64,000 bases of DNA, taken from contig NZ_JBAUHO010000359.1 of NCBI RefSeq assembly GCF_049680325.1, positions 1 through 64,000 of the forward strand, written 5' to 3'. Position numbers and translations under genes: made by a program. The notes under the pieces are model-generated. The model had not been told where the DNA came from and ran no database searches. It saw only the letters and a list, made by a program, of their open reading frames with translations. Below are positions 42,726 through 51,511 of the stretch, one piece after another. Origin of the DNA: Planktotalea sp049680325 (GTDB lineage: Bacteria > Pseudomonadota > Alphaproteobacteria > Rhodobacterales > Rhodobacteraceae). Numbering within the stretch: the first letter of the stretch is position 1; every line of letters begins with the position of its first letter.

Positions 42726-43988
42726 GTGAATGCCATTCAACAAATAGAGGCGGGTGACGCTTGCCACGATGCGCACAAGATCAAGGTGCTGATCGTCGAT
42801 GACAGCCGTTTACAACGCAAAATACTCTCTGTTTCGCTCAAGCGCATGGGTTATGAGGTTAGAGAAGCGGAATCGGGCCATGAGGCGCTCGCAATCTGCA
42901 AACGCTGGCCGCCGGATATGGTGCTTAGCGACTGGATGATGCCCGAAATGAACGGGCTGGAGTTTTGCCATGCCTTCAAGGACATGCCGCGGGACGGCTA
43001 TGGCTATTTCATTCTTTTGACCTCCAAAAGCGCCAAGGATGACGTGGCTCAAGGGCTTGAGAGCGGCGCAGATGACTTTCTTTCCAAACCTGTGAACGGT
43101 GTCGAGCTTCGCGCAAGGTTGGCAGCTGGCGAGCGGATCATTCAGATGCAACGAAAATTGATCAGTCAAACTAAGGTGGTTTCCGACACGCTTGACCAGC
43201 TACGCGCCGTTCATGATTCTCTGAATCAGGACTTGATGGAGGCTAAAAAGCTTCAACAATCCCTGGTCAGGGAGAAACACAAGCGTTTCGACAACGCGAA
43301 TCTTTCGTTCACATTGCTGTCTGCGGGCCATGTCGGCGGCGATCTTGTCGGCTACTTTCCCGTGTCCGACACGCAGGTCGGTTTCTTCGCGATTGATGTT
43401 TCGGGGCATGGCGTCAGTTCTGCGTTGATGACTGCGCGATTGGCTGGTTACCTCACGTCCGCCTCGCCCGAACAGAATATAGCACTCAATTATGGGACAG
43501 ACGGTGAAATATGTGCGCGAACGCCCTCGGATGTCGTGAGTGATCTAAATCGAATTGTTCTGGAAGAAATGGAGACGGATCACTATTTCACCGTCATTCT
43601 GGCGATTGCAGATATGGAAACGGGGCAAACAACGCTTTGTCAGGCGGGTCATCCGCATCCCCTGGTTCGACGAAGAAACGGGACGATTGAGCAGACCGGA
43701 ACCGGTGGGCTCCCGGTTGGCTTGTTCGCCGATGTGGAATTTGATGAATTTGAAATCCAGCTTGAGCCGGGCGATCAGCTTTTGCTGTCCTCTGATGGTA
43801 TTACGGAGTGCCCTGACTCCAACGATGTTATGCTGGGCGAGGAAGGGTTCGAACGCTTAATGCACGACCTCAAGGACTCTCGTGGTCCGCAATTGTTGGA
43901 AACGCTCGTCTGGATGTTGTCGGATTATGCGGGCGATGCGGGCTTTCCAGATGATGTGTCTGCCGCGCTTTATGAGTACAGGCCTTAA
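42726..43988 (+). CDS. Response regulator with PP2C-type (SpoIIE/RsbU-like) phosphatase output
   Basis: The GTG at 42726 follows AAGGA and gives 420 residues; an in-frame ATG at 42654 would add a basic 24-residue extension. An N-terminal receiver domain (KVLIVDDSRLQRKIL, phospho-acceptor aspartate near residue 69 in VLSDWMMPEMNG, lysine in DFLSKPVNG) is joined by a coiled-coil linker (about 140-175) to a PPM phosphatase domain with SAGHVGGDLVGYF, AIDVSGHGVSSALM, LSSDGITE and the metal-binding DDVSAAL at the end. This architecture usually controls an anti-sigma-factor antagonist by dephosphorylation. No STAS or anti-sigma gene is in the window. Confidence 0.87.
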   Translation: MNAIQQIEAGDACHDAHKIKVLIVDDSRLQRKILSVSLKRMGYEVREAESGHEALAICKRWPPDMVLSDWMMPEMNGLEFCHAFKDMPRDGYGYFILLTSKSAKDDVAQGLESGADDFLSKPVNGVELRARLAAGERIIQMQRKLISQTKVVSDTLDQLRAVHDSLNQDLMEAKKLQQSLVREKHKRFDNANLSFTLLSAGHVGGDLVGYFPVSDTQVGFFAIDVSGHGVSSALMTARLAGYLTSASPEQNIALNYGTDGEICARTPSDVVSDLNRIVLEEMETDHYFTVILAIADMETGQTTLCQAGHPHPLVRRRNGTIEQTGTGGLPVGLFADVEFDEFEIQLEPGDQLLLSSDGITECPDSNDVMLGEEGFERLMHDLKDSRGPQLLETLVWMLSDYAGDAGFPDDVSAALYEYRP

Positions 43989-44431
43989 CCAAAGGTGCGA
44001 AGGGCGTGCTTTAGAAAATGTCGATCTCCGGGATTTTCTGTCAGTGTGAGTGCATCTTCATAGGATACCCAATGAGAGGAATGCCCAGCCTCTGTCGGTT
44101 CGCAAAGCTGTATCGCCGGGCGCGCAACATACAACGCGCAGAGCTTTTCCGCCCAAAACTTATAGTCGGGCATGTAAACATAACGGCGAAACGCACCGAG
44201 CCGTCGCGGCGTTCCAATGGTCCATCCTGTTTCTTCCATGATCTCGCGGCGCAAAGCGGGAATGATATGTTCGCCCGGATCAATCCCACCGCCCGGAATT
44301 TGATATTCGGGTTTGGGCGCTTCTTGAAAGGTTAATAAAACGCGGTGATCCCGCATTAAAATGGCATAGGCACCAGGCCGTAGGCGGTAGTTGATGCCAG
44401 CCTTAGGTGGGTCGTCAAAACGTCTTATCAT
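43985..44431 (-). CDS. Nudix hydrolase
   Basis: The 148-residue protein carries the Nudix box GGGIDPGEHIIPALRREIMEETGW with the metal-binding glutamates. The region before it (YAILMRDHRVLLTFQEAPKPEYQIPGG) is typical of ADP-sugar or dinucleotide hydrolases of the family, but the substrate cannot be fixed. The ATG at 44431 is chosen because upstream sequence to 44632 runs through the hslO promoter palindrome into hslO. Its stop overlaps that of the phosphatase gene by 4 bases. Confidence 0.87.
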   Translation of the reverse strand: MIRRFDDPPKAGINYRLRPGAYAILMRDHRVLLTFQEAPKPEYQIPGGGIDPGEHIIPALRREIMEETGWTIGTPRRLGAFRRYVYMPDYKFWAEKLCALYVARPAIQLCEPTEAGHSSHWVSYEDALTLTENPGDRHFLKHALRTFG

Positions 44432-44440
44432 AAGCTTGCC

Positions 44441-44468
44441 CTTGGACCTGCGCTTGCCGCGCCTATAT
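44441..44468 (+). promoter_or_regulatory. Heat-shock-type promoter of hslO
   Basis: CTTGGA (44441-44446) and CTATAT (44463-44468), 16 bases apart, resemble RpoH-dependent boxes. The -10 element sits inside the 20-bp palindrome at 44457-44476. The ATG of hslO is 40 bases downstream. Confidence 0.5.
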
Positions 44469-44476
44469 AGGCGCGG
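44457..44476. repeat. Perfect 20-bp palindrome upstream of hslO
   Basis: The sequence reads the same on both strands, with arms CCGCGCCTAT and ATAGGCGCGG. It overlaps the predicted -10 region and lies between the divergent Nudix and hslO genes, so it could be an operator or a short promoter-proximal hairpin. Confidence 0.8.
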
Positions 44477-44507
44477 TATGCCAAGAGCCTGCGCATAAGG
44501 AAAGCCC

Positions 44508-45485
44508 ATGTCACTCGGACAAAAAATCGCTTGGGACGACTCAGTCCTACCCTTCCAGTTGGATGCATCAGACATCCGCGGCCGCGTTGCGCGGCTTGAC
44601 GGTGTCTTGGACGGTATTTTGGAGCAACACAATTACCCGCCTCTCGTCGAGGCGTTGGTCGCTGAAATGGCCTTGTTGACCGCCTTGATCGGCCAAACGA
44701 TCAAGCTGCGCTGGAAGCTGTCTTTGCAGGTGCAATCGAAGGGCGCGGTGCGCATGATTGCGACGGATTACTACGGCCCAACGAAAGAAGGTGAACCCGC
44801 CCGCGTGCGCGCGTACGCGACCTATGATGCGGAACGCTTAACCAACGCGAGCCCGTTCGAGCAGATCGGCGAGGGCTATTTTGCTGTCATGATCGATCAA
44901 GGTCAGGGCATGACGCCCTACCAGGGAATTTCACCGATTGCCGGCGGATCCTTGGCGGCTTGCGCAGAGGCCTATTTCGCCCAGTCCGAGCAGATCCCGA
45001 CGCGGTTTGAGTTAAGCTTTGGCGTGTCTACCGAAGATGGCGCGCCCCATTGGCGTGCGGGCGGTGTAATGTTGCAGCACATGCCCAAAGCGTCACCGCT
45101 CAAGAAGATCGAAGCAACAGGCGAGGGCGGATTGTTGAGCCCGAAAGATGTTGTTGGCGACGGGGATGATGCAGAGAACTGGACGCGCGCAAATGTGCTG
45201 TTGGATACGGTGGAAGAACTGGAACTAATTGGCCCAAGCGTCACGCCAGACGCGTTGCTACTGCGTCTTTTCAATGAAGAGGCACCTCGCGTATTTGATG
45301 CGCAACCTGTGCGCTTTGGCTGTACGTGCTCGGAAGATCGCGTTCGTCAAAGCCTGTCGATATATTCGGCCAAGGACATCCAAACGATGACAACGGATGC
45401 GGGGCGTGTGACAGCAGATTGCCAGTTCTGCGGTGCGCACTACGATCTGAACCCTGCAAGCGTGGGTTTCGAGGCGAATGCCTGA
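44508..45485 (+). CDS. hslO: Redox-regulated chaperone Hsp33
   Basis: Hsp33 is a cytosolic holdase activated by oxidation together with heat. The 325-residue protein has LDGVLDGILEQHNYPPLVEALVAEMALLTALIG near the N-terminus, the YQGISPIAGGSLAACAEAYFAQSEQIPT region, and a C-terminal zinc redox switch with CTC (CXC) followed by CQFC (CX2C). The ATG at 44508 follows ATAAGGAAAG. A heat-shock promoter candidate lies upstream. The downstream Nudix gene overlaps by 8 bases, so they are probably co-induced. Confidence 0.95.
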   Translation: MSLGQKIAWDDSVLPFQLDASDIRGRVARLDGVLDGILEQHNYPPLVEALVAEMALLTALIGQTIKLRWKLSLQVQSKGAVRMIATDYYGPTKEGEPARVRAYATYDAERLTNASPFEQIGEGYFAVMIDQGQGMTPYQGISPIAGGSLAACAEAYFAQSEQIPTRFELSFGVSTEDGAPHWRAGGVMLQHMPKASPLKKIEATGEGGLLSPKDVVGDGDDAENWTRANVLLDTVEELELIGPSVTPDALLLRLFNEEAPRVFDAQPVRFGCTCSEDRVRQSLSIYSAKDIQTMTTDAGRVTADCQFCGAHYDLNPASVGFEANA

Positions 45486-46074
45486 AACGATAGATCACTT
45501 TCGTTTGCAACTGACAAAGGCGCGCGAGCCTTCGTCAGACTATGATCTTAACCCGGATATTTCATTGCCCGAAGGGCGCAAGCTACGCGCGGCAGCAGTT
45601 CTTTTGCCGCTCATTCAACGTGACGGGGCTTGGCATGTTATTTTGACAATGCGTTCCAGCGCCTTAAAGCACCACCCGGGACAAATCGCTTTTCCGGGTG
45701 GAAAGCAGGATGACAATGACGCAGATCTTGTTGCGACCGCCCTTCGAGAAGCGGAAGAAGAGATCGGTTTGCCGAAATCCAACGTCGAAGTGGTTGGTGA
45801 TCTTGGCGCACATGAGACGGTGACAGGGTTTACAGTTACCCCTATCGTAGGTGTGCTAAAGGGTCCGTTTGATATTCGTCCCGAAACGGGCGAAGTGGCA
45901 GAGGTTTTCCATGTTCCATTGGATTTTCTTGCCAAGCCCGAAAATTTCAAAGTCCAGTCACGCCGCTGGCGCGGTAAACAACGCCATTACTACACTATTC
46001 CATATGGCCCCTATTACATTTGGGGGGCCACCGCCCGAATGCTTCGCGCTTTTGCCGATACGTTGGATTGGTGA
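45478..46074 (+). CDS. CoA pyrophosphatase-type Nudix hydrolase
   Basis: The 198-residue protein has the UPF0035/CoA-pyrophosphatase pattern LKHHPGQIAFPGGKQD followed by the Nudix box ATALREAEEEIGL, which matches the NudL/CoAse subgroup that cleaves coenzyme A and acyl-CoAs. It overlaps hslO at the 5' end, and its TGA overlaps the ATG of the CCA-adding-type gene by one base, so three genes share a transcript. Confidence 0.88.
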   Translation: MPETIDHFRLQLTKAREPSSDYDLNPDISLPEGRKLRAAAVLLPLIQRDGAWHVILTMRSSALKHHPGQIAFPGGKQDDNDADLVATALREAEEEIGLPKSNVEVVGDLGAHETVTGFTVTPIVGVLKGPFDIRPETGEVAEVFHVPLDFLAKPENFKVQSRRWRGKQRHYYTIPYGPYYIWGATARMLRAFADTLDW

Positions 46075-47219
46075 TGATTGTTCGGGGCGCATGGATCGAG
46101 ACACCAGCGACACAAGCCGTCTGTACGGCCCTAAGCAAAAACGGTCATCAGGTGTTTTTTGTTGGGGGCTGCGTGCGCAATGCACTGCTCGGCGTAGCGG
46201 TTTCTGACATAGATATCGCAACCGACGCACTACCAGAAGAGACGATGCGCTGCGCCAAAGAGGCGGGGTTGAACGCCATTCCCACAGGGATCGAGCACGG
46301 AACAGTTACGGTTGTTTCCGGTGGCATTGCACATGAGATCACGACGTTTCGCAGTGACGTCGAAACAGATGGTCGTCACGCGGACGTTGCGTTCTCAAAA
46401 AGCATTGAAGAAGACGCTGCGCGCCGCGATTTCACAATGAACGCGCTTTATGCTGGCGCGGATGGCACGATCCATGATCCTTTGGGTGGTTTGCAGGATC
46501 TGAACGATCGGCACGTTCGATTCATTGGCGATGCCAACCAACGCATACATGAAGATTACTTGCGCTCTTTACGGTTTTTCCGCTTCACGGCTCACTATGG
46601 TAATCCCGCGCTGGGAATAGATGCAGATGGTTTGGCGGCTGTTGCCGAAAATCTGGACGGACTTGCCAGGCTTTCGCGCGAAAGGGTCGGTGCGGAACTG
46701 CTAAAGCTGATGAGCGCTCAAAATCCTTCGATGGCTGTCGCCGCAATGCGATCTTCGGGTGTGTTAGCTGTCGTCTTGGAAGGCGGTGATGACCGCGCGC
46801 TTGCGCCGCTTATTCATCTAGAGCAAAGTTTGGGTATTTCGCCTGATCCGATCCGTAGACTGGCCGTAATCGCCGGCGCGCCTGATAAAGATGCGTTGCG
46901 ATTGAGTAGAGCAGATCACAAACGATGGGCGATGATGCGGGACGAGGTTGAATCGATGAAAACCGCCAGTCATCTCGGGTATCTGCATGGGGCCGCATTT
47001 GCCATTGATGTGCTTCTTTTACGCGCGGCGCTGTTTGAGCAACCTGTTGTTGCCAGCGCAATTGCAGAGTCTAACAAGGGAGATATCGCCGAATTTCCCA
47101 TCAAGGCAAAAGACCTTCCTGGTTTTTCCGGGCCAGCGCTCGGGGAGAAACTGCGCGCGCTGGAAGCAAAGTGGATTGCGTCCAGTTTTACCCTAACGCG
47201 TGAAGAGTTGCTTGCGTGA
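46074..47219 (+). CDS. CCA-adding-type tRNA nucleotidyltransferase / poly(A) polymerase family protein
   Basis: The 381-residue protein is a class II nucleotidyltransferase: FFVGGCVRNALLGVAVSDIDIATDA supplies the GG motif and the metal-binding DxD, RRDFTMNALYA is the next conserved block, and YLRSLRFFRFTAHYG corresponds to the RNA-contacting neck. It most likely maintains tRNA 3'-CCA ends, although poly(A) polymerase activity cannot be excluded from motifs alone. The ATG at 46074 overlaps the preceding TGA; the following LysE gene overlaps by 4 bases. Confidence 0.9.
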   Translation: MIVRGAWIETPATQAVCTALSKNGHQVFFVGGCVRNALLGVAVSDIDIATDALPEETMRCAKEAGLNAIPTGIEHGTVTVVSGGIAHEITTFRSDVETDGRHADVAFSKSIEEDAARRDFTMNALYAGADGTIHDPLGGLQDLNDRHVRFIGDANQRIHEDYLRSLRFFRFTAHYGNPALGIDADGLAAVAENLDGLARLSRERVGAELLKLMSAQNPSMAVAAMRSSGVLAVVLEGGDDRALAPLIHLEQSLGISPDPIRRLAVIAGAPDKDALRLSRADHKRWAMMRDEVESMKTASHLGYLHGAAFAIDVLLLRAALFEQPVVASAIAESNKGDIAEFPIKAKDLPGFSGPALGEKLRALEAKWIASSFTLTREELLA

Positions 47220-47803
47220 ACGTGCTGGCCGATCCGCTATACCTTTTCGTGTTTTTCGGTCTGTTTTCACCGGGCCCGAATGTCATTTTGCTAACCGCCT
47301 CTGGCGCGCGCTTTGGTTTCAAACGGACTGTGCCGCATTTGCTTGGCGTTGCGCTGGGCGTTGGGATAATTGCAGCGTTGACGGCCTACGGTTTGGGCGC
47401 GTTGTTATTGGCATACCCAGATCTAACGCTGACGTTGAAAGTGCTGGCAGCACTTTGGATTCTCAGGATGGCTTGGGGTCTTTGGAACGCCAAGCCGCGG
47501 GATATTGATAGTGCCGATGCACCTATGACGTTTGTGCAAGCGATCCTGTTTCAATGGGTGAACCCAAAGATCTGGGCCGTCGCGTTGACTGCGATCTCTG
47601 CCTATCCAGCGGGCATAGGCCCTTTGGGCGAAGCGGTGCGGCTCGGCACGGCGTTCTCTGGAATTAACCTGTTCGTCTGTCTATTTTGGACCTTGGCGGG
47701 GGCGATGCTTGCTTATTTGCTCGAAGCAAAGCTCGCTTGGCGCTTATTCATGCGTGTCATGGCCTTGGCCTTGGTGGTTTTTTCGCTCATGGTCTTTGTC
47801 TAA
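47216..47803 (+). CDS. LysE/RhtB family exporter
   Basis: The 195-residue protein has about six hydrophobic segments and the family opening LYLFVFFGLFSPGPNVILLTASGARFGFKRTVPHLLGVALG. Members export lysine, homoserine, threonine or related amino acids; the substrate here is unknown. The start is a GTG (47216) that overlaps the stop of the CCA-type gene by 4 bases; a second GTG two codons later is possible. Confidence 0.87.
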   Translation: MNVLADPLYLFVFFGLFSPGPNVILLTASGARFGFKRTVPHLLGVALGVGIIAALTAYGLGALLLAYPDLTLTLKVLAALWILRMAWGLWNAKPRDIDSADAPMTFVQAILFQWVNPKIWAVALTAISAYPAGIGPLGEAVRLGTAFSGINLFVCLFWTLAGAMLAYLLEAKLAWRLFMRVMALALVVFSLMVFV

Positions 47804-47826
47804 CCAACTGATAGGCAGGCCTTACG

Positions 47827-49662
47827 ATGTTTCGCTTTTTCGAACGTCTCGTTGATCCCTATGTAAGCTACGAAGAAGCGGATACGCCGCCGACAAAGTT
47901 ATGGCCGTTCATGATGGCCTATTCCCAGCCGTTCAAACACGTTTTTGCGGTTACCGGCATTATGTCTGTCGTTGTTGCCGTGGTTGAGATTTGGTTAATC
48001 TCCTACATGGGGCGCGTTGTGGATATTTTGCAGGGCGAACCGTCATTGGTTTGGCAGACGCACGGCACTGAATTTATCATTGTCGCCCTTTTGATCCTGT
48101 TTGCGCGCCCGATCCTGCAAGGGATTGATGTGGCGCTTTTGAATAATACGATCTTGCCGAACTTCGGTACGCTTATTCGATGGCGTGCGCACAAACATGT
48201 ACTGCGTCAGTCCGTCGGCTGGTTCGAGAACGATTTCGCAGGCCGCATCGCAAACCGCATCATGCAAACCCCGCCAGCGGCGGGCGAAGCTGTGTTTCAG
48301 GTCTTTGATGCGATCACGTTTTCGCTGGCATATGTCATCGGCTCTGCCGTTCTTTTGGCGAATGCGGATCTTCGTTTGGCTGTGCCTTTGATTATCTGGC
48401 TCGGTTTATACGGGTGCCTTGTTCACTGGACGATCAAGCGCGTTAGCCCCGCGTCCCAGGCGTCGTCAAATGCGCGCTCGATGGTGACTGGCCGCGTCGT
48501 GGATGCCTATACGAACATTCATTCGGTGAAAATGTTCAGCCACGGACCGCAAGAAATGGACTACGCCAAAAAGGCAATTGAAGAGTCGCGCGTCACTTTT
48601 CAGGCAGAGATGCGGATTTTCACGATTATGGATGTTACGCTCGTTATGTTGAATGGCGTTCTGATCCTTGGTGTTGTTGGCGGCGCGATCTGGCTTTGGA
48701 CCATTGGTGAAGCCTCCGTTGGCGTCGTTGCCGCGACGACCGCGCTGGTGCTTCGGCTGAATGCGATGACGGCTTGGATCATGTGGGCGCTGACCAGTTT
48801 CTTCCGGCAGTTGGGTGTCGTCAAGGAAGGTATGGAGACAATTGCGCAGCCAATCAAACTTGTAGATGCGGTTGATGCAAAGCCGCTGGAGTTTCGCGAG
48901 GGACTAATCGAGTTTGAGGGTCTAAGTCATCACTATGGGAGACAAACAGGCGGATTAGACTCTGTTTCGTTGCGGATCGAACCTGGCCAGAAGATTGGTC
49001 TGATTGGTCGTTCCGGTGCGGGCAAGAGTACCTTGGTCAAGCTGCTTTTGCGGTTTTATGATGCGGATGGCGGGCGTATTTTGATTGACGGTCAGGATAT
49101 TGCGCAAGTGACACAAGACAGTCTTCGTGCGCAGATCGGGATGGTTCAGCAGGATAGTTCGCTGTTGCATCGCTCTGTGCGGGACAACATCCGCTACGGG
49201 CGCGCTGGCGCGAGTGATGAAGACGTCATCGCGGCGGCGAAGAAAGCTGAAGCGCATGAATTTATCTTGGGGCTGGCCGACGCCGAGGGGCGTACAGGTT
49301 ATGATGCCCAAGTCGGTGAGCGCGGTGTGAAATTGTCTGGTGGCCAACGCCAGCGCATCACGCTTGCGCGGGTGATCTTGAAGGATGCGCCGATCCTGTT
49401 GCTGGACGAAGCAACAAGCGCGCTGGATAGCGAGGTGGAAGCCGCTATTCAGGAAACGCTTTATGGGATGATGGCAGGCAAAAGTGTGATCGCAATTGCG
49501 CACCGCCTGTCGACGATTGCGCAGATGGATCGCATTTTGGTGCTCGATGAAGGGAGGATTGTCGAAGACGGCAGTCACGACGCGCTTTTGGCGAGTGGCG
49601 GGCTATATTCAGAATTCTGGGTGCGCCAGTCGGGCGGTTTCCTGAATGCCGAGGATGTATGA
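47827..49662 (+). CDS. ABC exporter half-transporter (fused TMD-NBD), first of a pair
   Basis: The 611-residue protein has an N-terminal membrane domain of about six helices and a C-terminal ATPase domain: Walker A GRSGAGKST near residue 397, Q-loop GMVQQDSSLLHR, signature KLSGGQRQR and Walker B ILLLDEATSALD followed by the switch histidine AHRLSTI. The sequence is an MsbA/multidrug-type exporter, with no peptidase or substrate signature. Its start codon is 24 bases after lysE and the partner gene overlaps by 4 bases. Both subunits have complete catalytic motifs, so either a heterodimer or two homodimers are possible. Confidence 0.93.
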   Translation: MFRFFERLVDPYVSYEEADTPPTKLWPFMMAYSQPFKHVFAVTGIMSVVVAVVEIWLISYMGRVVDILQGEPSLVWQTHGTEFIIVALLILFARPILQGIDVALLNNTILPNFGTLIRWRAHKHVLRQSVGWFENDFAGRIANRIMQTPPAAGEAVFQVFDAITFSLAYVIGSAVLLANADLRLAVPLIIWLGLYGCLVHWTIKRVSPASQASSNARSMVTGRVVDAYTNIHSVKMFSHGPQEMDYAKKAIEESRVTFQAEMRIFTIMDVTLVMLNGVLILGVVGGAIWLWTIGEASVGVVAATTALVLRLNAMTAWIMWALTSFFRQLGVVKEGMETIAQPIKLVDAVDAKPLEFREGLIEFEGLSHHYGRQTGGLDSVSLRIEPGQKIGLIGRSGAGKSTLVKLLLRFYDADGGRILIDGQDIAQVTQDSLRAQIGMVQQDSSLLHRSVRDNIRYGRAGASDEDVIAAAKKAEAHEFILGLADAEGRTGYDAQVGERGVKLSGGQRQRITLARVILKDAPILLLDEATSALDSEVEAAIQETLYGMMAGKSVIAIAHRLSTIAQMDRILVLDEGRIVEDGSHDALLASGGLYSEFWVRQSGGFLNAEDV

Positions 49663-51497
49663 AACGAATTGAAACCTGGATTGATGCCTTTCGCCCGGCG
49701 GATGGCCCGCCGCCTAACACGCTTCGTGCTTTTGTAAACTGGTGCCTGTCTGGTGCTTGGCCTGTTTTGATTCTCGCAGCTGCGTTATCCGCAGGTGCGG
49801 GCGCGATGGAGGCGGGAACGGCGCTTATTCTTGGGTTGGTCGTGGACGCTGTCGTCGGGTCGGGGGCAGAGAATTTTTATACACCCGCCAATATAACGAT
49901 GGTCCTTTTGGCGGTCGTATTTTTCGTTCTTGCACGGCCCGTGATGTTTGCACTGTCCTCTGGTGCAAACCACATCATTGTCATGCCGAACGTGTCGACC
50001 CTTGTGCAATCGCGGTTGCATCGTTGGTCGCTTGGCCAGTCGGTAAGCTTTTTCGACGACGACTTTGCGGGACGCATCGCGCAGAAACAGATGCAAACTG
50101 CGCGCGCCGTGACGGATGTTGTTTCGGAATCAATCAATGTCGTCGCGTTCGCTCTGGCGTCTTTGCTGGGCAGCTTCGCGCTGCTTGGTGCGATTGATTG
50201 GCGGATCGCTGGTCTGTTTGTGGTTTGGTTGATTTTCTATTTCGCGCTTATCGGGTGGTTTCTGCCGCGCATTCGCACCCGCGCAGCGACGCGGGCAAAT
50301 GCGCGTGCTGCGGTGTCGGGGCAGTTGGTGGACACGATTACCAACATCAAAACCGTCAAACTTTTTGCCCATGATGCCCATGAGGATGAGGTCGCGCTTG
50401 ACGCAATGGGTAAGTTCCGCAGGCAATCGCTTCATTACGGGTGGCTTGCAGCGACGTTCCGGTTTTTCCTGATGGTGATCGCGGGCATCCTGCCTGTTTT
50501 GCTTATGGGGGCGAGCATCTATTTCTGGCAAAAAGGGCAGGCAACGCCGGGCGATATTGTTGCTGCAGGCGCTGTTTCTATTCGCATCGCGCAGATGACA
50601 GGATGGGTGTCGTTCACTTTGATGGCGATTTACTCCAGCATCGGCGAAATTGAGGATGGGATGAAAACTCTGGCCAATCCCGTGCGCGTCGAGGACGATC
50701 AACACGCGACAGATATCAGTGTCGAACAAGGCGAAATTCGCTTTGAAACGGTGGAGTTCCAGTACGGCGGTGCATTTGGCGGTGTTCAGGATCTGGATCT
50801 GCACATCAAAGCAGGCGAAAAAATTGGTATAGTCGGGGCGTCCGGTGCGGGGAAATCAACTTTGGTGTCGCTACTTCTTAGGCTCTACGAAGCGGAATCA
50901 GGGCGTATTTTGATCGACGCGCAGCCCCTGACAAGCGTTACGCAAAATTCGCTTCGTCAATCAATTGGAATGGTCACCCAGGAAACGGCGATGTTCAACC
51001 GCTCGGCGCGCGACAACATTTTATACGGGCGACATTCTGCAAGTGAAGCGGATGTGATCGAAGCCGCGAAGCGCGCTGAGGCACATGAGTTCATTGCTGA
51101 TCTGCGCGACAGCAAAGGGCGCGCAGGATATGACGCGCATCTGGGCGAGCGCGGCGTCAAGCTTTCTGGAGGGCAACGTCAAAGGATCGCCTTGGCGCGT
51201 GCAATCTTGAAAGATGCGCCAATCCTTGTGTTGGATGAGGCAACAAGTGCGCTGGATAGCGAAGTCGAGGCGGCAATCCAAAGCGCGTTGGAGCGCGCAA
51301 TGGAAGGCAAGACCGTTCTGGCGATTGCACACCGCCTGTCTACGTTGGATAAAATGGATCGGATTATCGTTCTGGATGCGGGCCGCATTGTTGAGGACGG
51401 GACGCACGAAAGTCTTTTAGCGCGGGATGGGCTCTATGCGCGATACTGGAATCGACAGTCGGGTGGCTTTATCGACGTGCGTTCCGCTGCCGAGTAG
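49659..51497 (+). CDS. ABC exporter half-transporter (fused TMD-NBD), second of a pair
   Basis: The 612-residue protein is a clear paralogue of its neighbour with the same layout: six membrane helices, Walker A GASGAGKST, Q-loop GMVTQETAMFNR, signature KLSGGQRQR, Walker B ILVLDEATSALD and switch AHRLSTL. The shared stretches SFFDDDFAGRIA and NDFAGRIANRIMQ in the membrane domains show that they arose by tandem duplication. The 4-base overlap with the first gene suggests balanced production. Substrate unknown. Confidence 0.93.
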   Translation: MKRIETWIDAFRPADGPPPNTLRAFVNWCLSGAWPVLILAAALSAGAGAMEAGTALILGLVVDAVVGSGAENFYTPANITMVLLAVVFFVLARPVMFALSSGANHIIVMPNVSTLVQSRLHRWSLGQSVSFFDDDFAGRIAQKQMQTARAVTDVVSESINVVAFALASLLGSFALLGAIDWRIAGLFVVWLIFYFALIGWFLPRIRTRAATRANARAAVSGQLVDTITNIKTVKLFAHDAHEDEVALDAMGKFRRQSLHYGWLAATFRFFLMVIAGILPVLLMGASIYFWQKGQATPGDIVAAGAVSIRIAQMTGWVSFTLMAIYSSIGEIEDGMKTLANPVRVEDDQHATDISVEQGEIRFETVEFQYGGAFGGVQDLDLHIKAGEKIGIVGASGAGKSTLVSLLLRLYEAESGRILIDAQPLTSVTQNSLRQSIGMVTQETAMFNRSARDNILYGRHSASEADVIEAAKRAEAHEFIADLRDSKGRAGYDAHLGERGVKLSGGQRQRIALARAILKDAPILVLDEATSALDSEVEAAIQSALERAMEGKTVLAIAHRLSTLDKMDRIIVLDAGRIVEDGTHESLLARDGLYARYWNRQSGGFIDVRSAAE

Positions 51498-51511
51498 GTA
51501 TAGGAGCAGCC

